Shown here: positions 47,323 to 59,525 of the stretch, in pieces
Numbering within the stretch: position 1 is the stretch's first letter
Layout: each line of letters opens with the position of its first letter
Assembly: GCA_026027325.1 (NCBI GenBank)
Contig: JAMSLZ010000002.1
Location: 372,001 to 436,000, forward strand
DNA: 64,000 nt
Direction of reading: 5' to 3'
From: Actinomucor elegans
Lineage: Eukaryota > Mucoromycota > Mucoromycetes > Mucorales > Mucoraceae
Notes under the pieces: generated by a model
Database searches by the model: none
The model's input: the letters and a program-made list of their open reading frames with translations, nothing else
Told to the model about the DNA's origin: nothing
Translations under genes and position numbers: made by a program

Positions 47323-50300
47323 ATGAACGACACGATTGATTATCAACACAAGCCTGCACTTTTAAGCGCTAAAACCAAGCTGGAATTACTCGATAGTATA
47401 CCAGATAGCCAGTGGGACATTGTACCTGTTGATAATAATGAAACACAAGTATACACTTGGGTAGATTCTGACGAAATCTCAACTATAAAGATAGTAAAAG
47501 AGTTGGACCCGATCGTGATAAATCTCAGCTCTTTATCAGCTTGTTTATCTAATATCGAATTGCGTAGTATCTGTAAAGTATGCCGTCTTTTTGGTTTGAT
47601 ATTTATTACTGATTTTTACGCTAATTTGATATAGGGTGTTCATGGTTGCAGAACATGAAATTACTGGATCAACCAAGCTCGAATATAAATATAGTCCAGG
47701 CTTCCATAGCGCTAGACAAGTTTATAAGCAAGTAAGTCTCGGAAAATAGTAGATAAGGAAGTGTTTATTCATACTATGCAAGTGATCTTGTATTAGTGGA
47801 AAAGGTGACCAAGAGGAATGACAGTGTTCAACTTGTTTCTGTATCAGTTTCTTGTAATGATCCGTATTTCATGATTTTTAATTTGTCAAGCACACGTGCT
47901 AGTATCTACTACCAATGGAGCAAGTCAGGCTCAATCACGTATACAGGTTCTATCCTCTCGAAGGCTTTGAAAGAGTTGATTGATTTAAAGCCTTTCTGTT
48001 GGCCAAGTCACTATGATTTAAATACAATCCAATGTACATACAAGCATTCAAGTCAAGATGAGCTTGAAATCAATTACGTCTACCATCAGCAAGATACGTC
48101 TACTTCTGCTGCAGTGGATATACACCAAAATTACCAACCTAGACGGCATAGCGGATCATGGGATCACGACAGATATAATCAGACCGTTAGGAAAAATAAG
48201 TTTTTGTCTTCTTCACTTGTGTTTACTACAACATCACCTCAGTTGCGCCCAACAAGTACAAGCAGAGCTTCTTTTCCAGATTCTCGGCAAATGATGATTT
48301 CTTGGACAACAGACGATGAAGAAGAAGATCTAGATTCTACACATAGACTGAATCACCATAAAGATACATTGAGACTAGAAGTCAAAGATAAATTCAATCT
48401 GATCATCTCATTACCTCAAAATCAATCTTGGTCTGATCGATTTGCCCAGCTTTGTGTCAGTTGCTATCGTCGCATGTCTGACAATGACTATGTGATTCAA
48501 ATAGTGCATCCACAGAAACTGATACGGTATCTACAAGACGATTTACAAGATGAAGGCAAACAATTAGACGATGAATTATCAGGATCTATTCATGTTTCTC
48601 TATCATTAAAGAGATCAGATAATGGACAATGCATGGTCAATAATAGAGAGTGGCCGATTAGGGCTTGGACAATGTCAAGTGATGAAGAAGAAGAAGACGA
48701 CGACGATGATGAAGAAGAAGCCGATGTAGCGCAGGATGAACAAGATATATTTGTAGATGGCATGGAAGAGCTTGGCCATGAAACACTTGCACCAATAGTG
48801 AAAAAAGTACCACCTGTCATGAAGCCATCATCATCTGCTCCAGTCCCTAGACAAAAGTCAGTGGATGTGTATACCCAACCTAGTTTCATCTCTGATCACC
48901 ATATACCTGCTGTAGCACTATCTCCTCCTCCTCCTGTAATAATGAAAACAAGTCAAAGCCAAACAACCACAAAAAAAAACATGTAATGCAAGATATGACA
49001 CCAAGGTTTGTTGTAATTCATGCTTTTTTTTTAAAGACTTGTTTTCAACTTAATTGCATAGTAGTAACCAGTTGGAACTGCCATCTTTATCACTTGTACA
49101 AGATATAGTAGATCATCAGCAAGAAGAAGAACAGCAAGAGGTTTTAGAAACCGTTTTACCCGAACATGATCCAGCTGCTCTACAAAAGATATACCCACAA
49201 TTTACTGAATACTTACAACCCTTATACGATCCAGCACCTACTATGATCCAATCACCAGACCGTGAAAACGGCAACGTCACTATTAAAAAGCTCGATATTG
49301 CCAATCATCCCATGGGCGGCTATTTAAGTGAATCCATTTGGAAAGACTGTAGTATCTGGGATATTAAAGCTGTCCTTGAAAGTGCTGGTGCGCGCAAAAT
49401 ATGGGATAATACATTTGAAAGTACTTCCTTTTTACATGCGCTTACACCCACTAGTTCACTTTGGCACACCAAAATCAAAGGCGCTTGGCCGATCAATCCA
49501 CGCGATTATGTGTGTTTCCATGGGCAATACAGTGCTGGCTGCCATCGTATCGATTTACTCGAAACATCCTGCTTTGGAGATTCATATCAGTATAAGCCTT
49601 TACCTGCCAAAGAGATCCCTGGTTACACGAGAGCTACTATGGATATTTCGGGATGGCGCCTGGAGCGTGTAGATGATAAAACAGCCTCTGTAAAGCAAGT
49701 CTTGGTGACCCAATTTTCCACCTGGGTCATTGGATTTATTACAAGCAGATTTTTGGTACAAACCTGTGCTGCTGTACAGTCTGCCAGAGATTACTTGCAA
49801 ACCTATGGTGCACCGCCTAGCCTAGAAAACCTCGCTTGCGCGCTCTTGGTCAATGTCAAACATGATCATGAACGAAAAAACTGGCGTTGTGAATATATTA
49901 GACGCATCAGTAGTATGGATAACAAAGATACCGACACAGCAGCCAAGAAAGTAGCCTCTGCAGACGCACCAAGTACTGTCTCTTTGATCCGATTGGATAA
50001 GCGGCGATGGGCTACTAATAATCAGTATGCTGTGGTGATTGATCCTCCACCGTCGCGTGTATCAGCTGTAGACAAGGCCGACGATCCTTATGGTGTATGG
50101 TTGACAGTAGAACATGACGAAGCGTTCATTATACCTTTGCGTGGAAAGATTTTGGTGCTCATTAAATCAGAGCAACCTGCTAAAACTTCCACGGACACGT
50201 TTGTATGTCAGCTCTATGTGAATGGAGTACCCACGACTATTCAGAAGGAAGAAAGAAAATCAAAACCTCCTGTAAACCGATCGAAACCGGCCTCTCTTTC

Positions 50301-52810
50301 ACAACATTTTATCAAAGATGAACAAGAACAAAGCAAAGCCGAATTGCAACCGAAAGATGGCCCGTTAGATAAGGGTAACTCATCATCGGCAGCTGATGTA
50401 TCTAGTACCCCTGAACTCAATGTAGCTGAAGAGGAAAAAATTGCAATAGCCATACATCAGTTGAACATATCACCCAAAGAACACGCTCAAGCTGCATTGT
50501 CTTTTTTAAAACAAACAGACGAACAGTTTGGCTGGACAGTCTTATCAGATAACAAGTCTGGCATGCGTATTAGCAAGAAACCTGGCGCCAAGAACAATAA
50601 TGCGGCATCTAACAATAAGAAGAGCGATAACAAGGATTTGACAATGGAAGCTACTACTAATGGAAACCATGCACTTCAAGTATTTGAGCCTTATATGGTC
50701 TACAAAGGATCCAAAGTCATTGAAAATTTCTCGGTAGATGAAGTCACTGCCGTTGTAACTGATATTGGCTATGTACGAAAGGTTTATGATGATACTATCG
50801 AGAGAGAAGGTGTGGATCTTGTTTACCAAACTGCAGATCCTGGGTGTCGCGTCATCCGGCAATCCATCAAAGCTCTCTTCCCTTTCAAGAACCGCGAAGT
50901 GTATGCAGTGTCATGTTTAGCTCAAGAAGAAACATCGTCTACAACGTCAACTAAGCGCACTTTTTATGTGGAAAGTTCATTACCTGATTTCCCCATCATC
51001 AACAGTAAAAAGACTCGAGGTCATCTGTTCATGTCGGGTTGGATTTTAGAAGCAATTGATCCTTATGATACTACCACAGCCAATCATCCTATACCATCCA
51101 TGCGCGCGACCTATGTAGCCGCTCTAGATCTAGGTAACGCTGTACCTTCGTACATCAGTAATCTTGTAGCCAATAATTGGTTTCCCAAGAAAATACATGC
51201 GGTAGAGTCCTACTTGAAATCAAAAGGACCGCCACCATTCATCACACAACCTAATGCTGCTTTAACATTTGCCAATAATACACTCTCTACAGTGTCAACA
51301 GCTACCAACAACGATCTATCATGGACACATATTCATTCTACCTGCGACGATCAGCACCAGTTCAAGATGATCAGTCGATTCGAAGTAATAGAAAGTAGTA
51401 ACAAGAAGAGGCCCAAGAAAGAAGATATACTCGTACTATCACCATCTACATCTTCTAGTACGAGCACCACGACATCGCCACCTTATCGTAGACCCAGCAA
51501 CCATACCATCTCTTCTGACCCAGATTCACGACGTGGCTCATTGCAAACCAGTGCATTACCTAAAAAGCGCATCATCATGCCCGTTGTCGTTCCAATGAGT
51601 CCTGCATCAGCAGCTTCTATCAAACCCCATGATCGCGTTCATACTATGTTACAAATCACCTTTGACTTGCGAGATTACCCCAAAGGATATGAAATCCAAG
51701 CACAGCTTGTTCATAACTTGCAAGATCATCGAAAGAATATATCCAACAAGCTTGCTTTGACAATTTCAGAACCTTCGCTGTCACATTTGATGGATGGTAA
51801 GACTAAATTAGTCAAGCACTGTGTCCATGTAACAGCCCAAGGGCTTACGACTGTGTCTGGTGAATATGAATTTGAGTTTTCATTAGTACCTGTACGTGAA
51901 ACTACTCAGAAACTGACTGTTTCACATGTACTGGGAGAAGACGAGCAAATCAAAGATGCATGGCATGGGTTGATCTTGGTGAATGGAGTAGAGGCACTTT
52001 TGAATACGGATATTCAATTGAAATCACTTGAGCCAGAAGAAAAGACAGTGATAGAAAGTGCACATACTGGTAGTAATAGCAATAATAGTAGCAGCAATGA
52101 AGCATTGTTGAGCTCAGATAATGCCAAGTTTGATCTTAAGACAGATTCTTCCGGCAATAGGGAAGTGGCTATCGAGGAATTAGATGGTGATGCGATGGAA
52201 GATGCAGAAGCAAACCATCGAGGTGGTGTAGTAGCTACAGCTTTAGGTAATGTATCTGCTGGTGTAAATGTAAGTCTGCAAATATGAGGGAAAAAAAAAC
52301 CAACAGACCGGCCGATTTACTGTTTATTTGGCTCTATAGAACTTTGGTGCTCGGATGATGATTCCATTTAGAACTGCTTCGTTTTCCTTGTCTAGTAGTA
52401 ACAATGAGCCTCTGCCTAAGGTGGAGGAGTCTTGCTCATTGGTCGCAGAAACTACTGATGATGATGATGACAATGTTATGGAGAGACGAACAAAGTTTAC
52501 AAGGGATGAAAAGCGTATGATTAACTCTTCTGCAGCAGGGACAACACTCCACGAGATTCGAATGCTGAGACGATCGTCGGATACTATGCGAAAAGGCATG
52601 CTGCTATTGATGATCTGCCTAGGATTGGCAGTAGTGTTTGCGTTACTGATGCTTCAACCTATGATGGAAAGATATTATGCTTCATTATCCGTATCATCGT
52701 CTATTAACGTACTAGACCAGTCAGTTGAGCAAGGTATTGTGCGTCGATTACTACAGATTCCTTGGTTTGGGGGATGGAATATTCAAGTGATTGCTGTGCG
52801 TAGGCAATAA
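47323..52810 (+). CDS. Triple START-domain protein with C-terminal membrane anchor
   Basis: Five exons (47323-47577, 47652-47731, 47783-48982, 49062-52269, 52340-52810) give 1737 residues with consistent phase. START domain 1 spans the first about 250 residues (ending pattern KFISNDLVLVEKVTKRND, where START proteins have F-x-S-R-D-x-V). Acidic and disordered sequence follows, then START 2 at about 590-770 (TKIKGAWPINPRDYVCFHGQ) and START 3 at about 1040-1240 (SIKALFPFKNREVYAVSCLA). A beta-rich domain lies at about 1365-1460. The last exon adds one transmembrane helix (GMLLLMICLGLAVVFALLML, about 1667-1686) near the C-terminus. START domains bind single lipids or sterols, so a membrane-anchored lipid-transfer role is likely. 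An alternative reading frame of exon 2 is open but cannot be spliced in phase. Confidence 0.85.
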
Positions 52811-52904
52811 TCTTTATTTACTTTAAACGCTATGTATATAATACAATGCATAGTCTGGCATACTAGCATTAAATATAGCATTTTTTATTTCAATACATCT
52901 TTTT
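52811..52904. other. Short convergent spacer
   Basis: Only 94 bp separate the stop codons of the triple-START gene (+) and the STRA6-like gene (-). Both polyadenylation regions must lie here or overlap the neighbouring gene. Confidence 0.6.
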
Positions 52905-55900
52905 CTAGCAATTTTTCCCTGACTCGGTATTGGCAAAGCTATATATGCCTTGTTTAATGATAGGGTTACTTTTTGATGAATAGAAAGTAACACTTACCAC
53001 TGGGTTGCGAAGCATAGTATACACTAAAAACCACCTTGCCCTTGCTCTTTTCGATATTAAACTGACCAAACCAGTAATCTTTTCTTTCTCGAAGATTACT
53101 GCAGGCAATGAGGTAGCTTTTGAATTAATGGAATTGCTTTCTGGAAACAATACAGCACTCTCAGTGTCTCGCTGATATTGGCACAGTAGTTGCTTGTAGT
53201 GCGATTTGCAGAAACGAACTTCATTTTGATCGGTGTTTTGCTTCTTCATACTTCCTAATAAGCATTCAATGAAAACCAAGACAACTGGGTTATTGTATTC
53301 ATGCTCTGCAAGAAGCTATAATGTATAAGAAAATTAACTCTTGGATACATGACAAACATTTTAGATCATACCATGCCGCAATAAGCAGTGAAGCCTATTT
53401 ATGAAACACGCGTTATTAGATCATAGAGTAACGTTCAGGTATACTTAGTATACATTACCACCATCTCCACGACGTACACTCCAAGTTTCGGCGTTTCGAT
53501 CTACTCTGACACTGAATAAAGGATACCTGAGTATCAGTTTCAGCGTTCGCAAGATGTACGACGTCAAGGCACGCGTCATAGAAGTCAGCATCATAAAATA
53601 CCAGTAGTGTAAAAAGGGAGCCCTGTTCTGGATACTAAACTTTGTCCTATTTTCGACAAAGACCAAGTTAGTGATACGTTTTTGAATCAGTTGCACAATA
53701 AATGCAATGAAGAAGCTGGCAAAGAAAACACCATAGCCTACGTGTCTAAAAAAGACATCTCGGAAGCGGTCTAACTGGATTATCATGGTAATAAAAGTGC
53801 CTATCAAAGAAATCTCTAGCATAAAGTACATTGTTCCCGTAAAACCTATTCATATAATTCAGTCTAAAGCTATGGTACGAATGTGTATGTGCACTTAATC
53901 TTACCAAACCCAATGAACACACCAAGAAAACGAATAGCATCATCCAGATCGATTCTAAGTGAACAAAATGAGCCTCTCTCGGGTTTACGCGCTCTCGATG
54001 ATAACCTACGTATTATTTCTTTTGCCTTTGAATAGAAAGTAATCGCCTTTACGTAAACGAAGAATGTCTTTTGTGAATCTGCGTAAAATTCCAAGAGAGT
54101 ATATCATACATGCTATAAATGTAATTAGAAACATATTATATATACAAAAGATGATTTACGGAAATAAAACATACAGCCACCGGCTCCTAGCGCTGCGATA
54201 TACACAGCAATCTGCATTAGCATAAAAGTTTTTACAGCAAAGGCCATTGGATTAGGATGATATTGAAATTGTGAGAGATACGGAGACCAGCTGCAAATAT
54301 GAACAGGAACAACACCACCGACACCTATTAGCTGAGTCAATAGAAGAGGAATCTAGTGTATTGCATTAGTACTTGTGATCAGAAGTAATACTTATACGTA
54401 CCAATTGCCCTAGGCAATACATCAATAGGGTCAATGAAGTTTTGATCGCGAAAGGAATTCTAAGTGGATGTTCTTGATGAGAAACTATATTTGATGCTCA
54501 TCTTTACTTTGCGTACCTAATATTCTCGTGGATGCCAAACAATCTACGATAGCTTTCCTTGGCGAATTCTGGACGAGTAATGTGTCGGAAAACATCAACC
54601 AATCTTGTTTTCCATACCTTGACAGTGAGGAACAACCAGATTAAGCCTAACCAAGAGCTTTGCTCTCTTTCCTGAATCTAGTCTGAGTCGTGCTATCTTA
54701 AAGATATTTTCAAAAATATCCCATACCTTCTTGTTTCTCTCGTATCGCCTGGATTGAATGAGCTTTTTGACATATTCTTCTTCGATATCTTGTACTTCCA
54801 AAAATTGCGTACTGCATACAGAACACGATTCAAATGTGATGAACCTCGTTATAAAATAAACTAAAACAACGGCATAAGCAATAAACGTAGGTACTGCTGC
54901 TAATAAGTTGATTATCAAAAACGGCAAATTGCGAGCATAAGTGATGACATAGGAAGGAAGATCCAATGAGAAGCGCAAGCCAAACAGTATACAAGTGGTA
55001 AATGATCCTACCGTTATTAAATAAAAAAAAAAGCTAAGCTACAATGAAGTACAATATGATATTACATTGTTTTTTAAAAACGTTTACCGAGAAGATTTGC
55101 AGTACGAGATTTGTAACTTGCATGATAGCACAGAAATACCTAAAACGTATGAGTTACAACCAAGAAATTTGACCTAACATTGGCCTTGATTTACCGGATA
55201 GAAATACACAGCGTAGAGGAAGAAGGAGAGAAACAGCTCTATCATTACATGATTTATTTTAGATTAATACACATAGTAGAGAAAGAGTTTAGAATATCTT
55301 ACCAACAATCTTGGCAGCTCTTGGAAGCCATTCATGAAATATACTTGACTGAGAATTGATCATATTCCATGCTTGATTTAGAATGAAAGAGCCTATGTTT
55401 GAATAGTGAGCGGAATACTCATATCTCCATCAAATAAAAAGTACAATACCTAACATTATAATAATGCACATGAGCACTTTGTGAGAAGGTGATCTGCACA
55501 GGAATCGAATAGGACTAAACGTATGCATTATTAGTCGATGGAACTAGCTATTAAATAGAAGAGCTTACGGTGGGAAGTTAAAGTCTGATAATAGAGACAT
55601 GATGGCGAAGATGATGGGGATCAAAACAAAATTGATCAAAGATAGGTACTGAAGAAGTGATGCAACTTGGGAACATATCTTTGTTAGCGTCGTGAATGGG
55701 CTGTGTACGTAGAGCCCGGCATAGATATAAGAATAACATATTGGATCTGCTCTTGATCCATAAAACTCAATAACCTGAATATAATTCAGTATCACATATA
55801 CATCACGGCGTAGCTAGGCTTACAATGGACCGCGTATATCTTGGTAGGGTAATATCAGGAATAATCATTCTATTTCTTAGTACACCACTGGAGTGATTTC

Positions 55901-56752
55901 CTATCAATCTATGCTGATAATCGTAAAATTGATAATTGATCAGCATGGCCCTATCAAAAGCTGTAATTTCAAAAAATATGGATTGTTTGTCCGAGTGATG
56001 AATTGATGGGATGACCGTAAGATTCTACACATATAACCATGGTAGGCTCTTGTGAACAAACATATGATATGTATATTTACCATAGCATGATCATCTACAA
56101 ACTTCTTCATATACCATCCAGCAACTGAGATATTTTGTACCAAAGGCCGATCAGCAATAGCTACAATCTTTCTTCCAGTTTGAGAGTATGTACTTCCGTC
56201 ATCTTGAAAGATAAATCCCGTAGTTTTATGTCTATTAGGAGCACAACATCCTCCCACTGAACATAAAATAAATGATTAAGAAAGTAGGTGGCTGAATCTA
56301 GTAGGGCTGACTTACCAATTGCAACAGATACAGCAGCAGCAGTCATTGATATGTTTACTATGCATTTGCATTTCATATAATTAGTTATATTTTCATTCCA
56401 ATCAAAAGAAGATGCATCTGTAGGCTTACCATACTGTTGTGGGTAGTAGATCCAATCGTCTGCTTCGAGAGTACTCCATCCACTATTATTTAGTTTGTTG
56501 ATTTTCTGACACGTACCATCTTCAAACATATTTTGCTTCCTATATATTCAGTAAGAATCAATTTATGATTTGATATCTAAATAGCTTGCTAGTATTATAC
56601 CCACCCGTTTAGTATCTCCCAACATTGAGTGGAGAATGCCACTATCCAGACAATATAAGTGGAACAGTCGTATTATGAAAAAAAATACTACCTGCTTCAG
56701 TTACTTTAACAAAGAACACAAAGGCGATAAAGGTCCAAAACAAAGACACCAT
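52905..56752 (-). CDS. STRA6-like retinol-receptor-family membrane protein
   Basis: Nineteen exons from 56752 down to 52905 give about 933 residues with all phases consistent. Boundaries: 56752-56692, 56641-56605, 56539-56316, 56256-56081, 56024-55824, 55774-55569, 55514-55450, 55392-55303, 55238-55195, 55139-55088, 55007-54727, 54671-54517, 54459-54402, 54352-54175, 54112-54010, 53954-53905, 53845-53459, 53394-53372, 53315-52905. A signal peptide (MVSLFWTFIAFVFFVKVTEA) leads into an extracellular part of about 230 residues with Cys pairs and N-glycosylation sites, then multiple membrane helices. YAVYFYPVFLCYHASYKSRT, EEEYVKKLI, VRVDRNAETWSVRRGDGG and RARWFLVYTMLRNP match vertebrate STRA6 blocks in the same order. 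STRA6 exchanges retinol between a carrier and the cell. The extracellular domain is longer than in animals. The last exon may have one more intron. Confidence 0.8.
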
Positions 56753-56956
56753 GATTGTTTTTGGGTAATCTTACCTCTTTTTTATTTCTTGTATTTATAT
56801 GGAATGCTAATCATCAGTTTTGATGTATGGTATTCGAGCTTAAAGGGGAATTTGATTAAATACAAGTGTGTACCTAGGGAAGGCCGTGATTCAATTTTCC
56901 TTTTGAAACAGCTTCTTGTTTCCAATAACTTTTATTTAAAACTACATATAAGAACG
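56753..56956. promoter_or_regulatory. Divergent promoter between STRA6-like gene and CSN1
   Basis: The two start codons are 204 bp apart and point away from each other, so the promoters must share this segment. No TATA box common to both is obvious. Co-regulation is possible but not shown. Confidence 0.5.
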
Positions 56957-57368
56957 ATGGCCAATGCACACGTAGAATTACCACCAGGTTTCGACTTTGA
57001 AACATATATTCATGGCTATGACGGTAACGCCTATGATGTCCTTGTCCTACTTGTACTAAATTCGAACAATAGGTTATTCTCGTATTAGTAGGTGTTTGTT
57101 TATTGCAGAACACTGTAATGCACTCGCTGTAGAAGCTTACAATACCGCTATTCACGAGATTAAAGAAAATACTTTGAATACAATCAAGTATACAAATGTA
57201 ATGGAGTCCTTGAACGCGGTTTTACGCGCCCAAAACCGACCAGCTGTGCCTCTTGACCAAGATTGGATAAACAACGCGCAGGAACTTGGCAAGAAAACTT
57301 TGGATAGCTTAGAGAACGAACTCAAAGTAGCCAAGAACAATCTTGTCAAAGAAGATATCCGAGTAAGC

Positions 57369-57410
<42 letters not shown>

Positions 57411-58513
57411 GATATGTCTTTCTCTTTAGATCTAATAGGAAAAAAAAATAGATGTGTTATACAAAGCTGGGCGATTATTACCACAAGAAAGGCGATCTTC
57501 AGACAGCCATAAAGAATTATGTTCGAGCCCGAGATTATTGCAGTTCAAGTCAAAACATAATAGATATGTGTTTCAATACGATCAAGGTAAGGTAAACGCG
57601 TCAAGAATAAAGTGTGTTATCAGCATAAATTGAGTAAAGTTGGGCGGATAGGTTTATTTGGATGATCACTATAACAGCCATGTAGCTTTATCATATATAT
57701 CACGAGCTGAAACAACACCCAATATGCCAGATAAAACCAATACTATGTCAAAGCTAAAGTGCTGTCAAGCGCTATCATCGCTAAGTCGTGCTGATTATCC
57801 AAGTTGTTATAGAATAGTTGCCAATGCTTTAACTGCCGAAGTCTCATTTGAGTCAGCATCACAATTCACCGATATCATGTCAGCAAATGATGTAGCTATT
57901 TATGGTGGATTATGTGCCTTAGTTTCTTATGATAGACGTCAGTTGCACCAGCAAGTGCTGAATAATACCAATTTCAAGAGTTTCTTGGTGTTAGAACCAT
58001 CACTTCATGAATTGATTGAATCATTCTACAGATCGAAATATGCCACTTGCTTTGAATTATTAGAGAAATACAAACGCACCTTGAAATTGGACATGCATTT
58101 GCAACCTCACCTAGAAACATTGGCTCAACTTGTACGTGAAAAGGCAATGGTACAATATTGCATACCTTATTCTATTGTCGATATGAGAAAAATGGCCTTA
58201 GCATTCAATCTTCACGTAGATGAATTAGAGGAATATTTAGTTACGCTGATTGGTAAAAAAGAAAAAATATCTGCTAGAATCGATAGCCATAAAAAGGTAG
58301 CTATTATTTATGTTGTTTATCTTGTATAATTCTGATTTTTATTTCATGTAGATTCTCTGTACAAAGAAGCAAGAGAAACGCACTCAAGCTCTTGAACAGT
58401 CCATCTTGGCCGGTGATGATTTTGAAACATCCTCAAAAGCACTTTTATTACGATTGAATTTGTTGAAGGCCAATCTAGTAGTTAAATCCAATATTGAATG
58501 CAAAAAGCAATAA
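56957..58513 (+). CDS. csn1: COP9 signalosome subunit 1
   Basis: Five exons (56957-57023, 57073-57362, 57452-57586, 57652-58296, 58352-58513) give 432 residues in phase. The splice at 57023/57073 restores the family block YDGYSRISRCLFIAEHC, which supports the model. TPR-like helical repeats (GDYYHKKGDLQTAIKNYVRA) are followed by the PCI domain: NDVAIYGGLCALVSYDR, LEPSLHELIESFYRSKYA, MHLQPHLETLAQLVREKA and ISARIDSHKKIL. CSN1 is a core scaffold of the COP9 signalosome, which removes Nedd8 from cullins. It is somewhat shorter than animal CSN1 at the C-terminus. Intron 2 carries a run of 37 T. Confidence 0.93.
57371..57407 (+). repeat. T37 homopolymer in csn1 intron 2
   Basis: 37 consecutive T lie inside an 89-nt intron, between the donor at 57363 and the acceptor at 57451. 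An unusually long pyrimidine tract for these short introns. Confidence 0.8.
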
Positions 58514-59525
58514 AAAACTATATTAGGAAAACCTGCTTCATAATAAAACCTTCCATTAATGCTTTTTTTTTAACTAATAAGAACCAGATATACCTTCAAG
58601 TGCATACGGTTACAACCTCTCACGTTAATGAAGACTATCAATTAGCAATATTGAAGTATGTATTTAATGTAGTGGCTCATTCTAAATGTAGACTAGTCAT
58701 CAAATGTGTCATTTGACCGAGATCAATCGAGAGAGCTATTGATGAGTATATACTGGCGTATACAAATACATATAATACGGAGTTAGCATTAGCTACGAAT
58801 TATGTTTATAAAGTATTGCTATGCAATAAAGATTTTGACAGATGCAGCAGCCCATCTTAAGCATGGAGCACTATTGAGATGTGACATTTATTGATCTAAT
58901 CTAACAAGCGCGTAACATATTATCACTCATTAATGCGTAATGTTATGATTTTATTCCAAATGAATAATGGTTCTAATGTATGTAGCAAGCTATTCTAAAC
59001 AAGTACAAGACATGAATCATGAAACCGGGATTAACCAATTTCATTCCTTGGATTTCATGAAATGCGTTGTTCATGTGCATGTTTAAAATTTAATATATTG
59101 ATTGTATTTCAGTAGCATTTTTAGTAAATATAGTGCATTGTTCTGGACGTGGATGTCTGTCTAATACATGATTAAACCTGAAATTGGCAAATACCACATA
59201 CATACTAGTTACTATCAGGTATTCGAATATAAATGATTGCTTTATTATACTTTTGAAATCCACTATCTTAACGTAATAGTCCAGTAAATATATTTACCTA
59301 AATCAAAAGACATCAAGCCATCATTTTAGTTGTATTATAGAGTGATGTGCTTGCTGGTTTATTTAATTACATGATAGAATGAATGGAATGGGGTGAACTA
59401 GTACAAAAAAAAAAGATAAATACATAGTCGATAAATTAAAATGGAGTGAATTCTAAGTGGGAGGGATTTTTTTGCGCGTATATAAAGAATCTTTAAAGGA
59501 AGGCTCGATTCTTTTGTATGTATAA
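58514..59525. other. Convergent spacer with dispersed repeats
   Basis: It lies between the stops of csn1 and the Num1-like gene. Apart from the repeat pair at 58667-58896 I see nothing; a short plus ORF (58498-58716) overlaps the repeat and is probably chance. Confidence 0.5.
58667..58896 (+). repeat. Two copies of the about 170-bp dispersed repeat
   Basis: The cores start at about 58667 and 58841, roughly 175 bp apart: GTGGCTCATTCTAAATG with TGTGTCATTTGACCGAGATC, and GCAGCAGCCCATCTTAAGC with GATGTGACATTTATTGATC. Confidence 0.5.

Noticed and set aside
47635..47730. An alternative reading of the START gene's second exon (frame giving EHEITGSTKLEYKYS)
   Set aside because: Open, but neither flanking junction is in phase with it; the chosen frame joins both sides and restores the START pattern.
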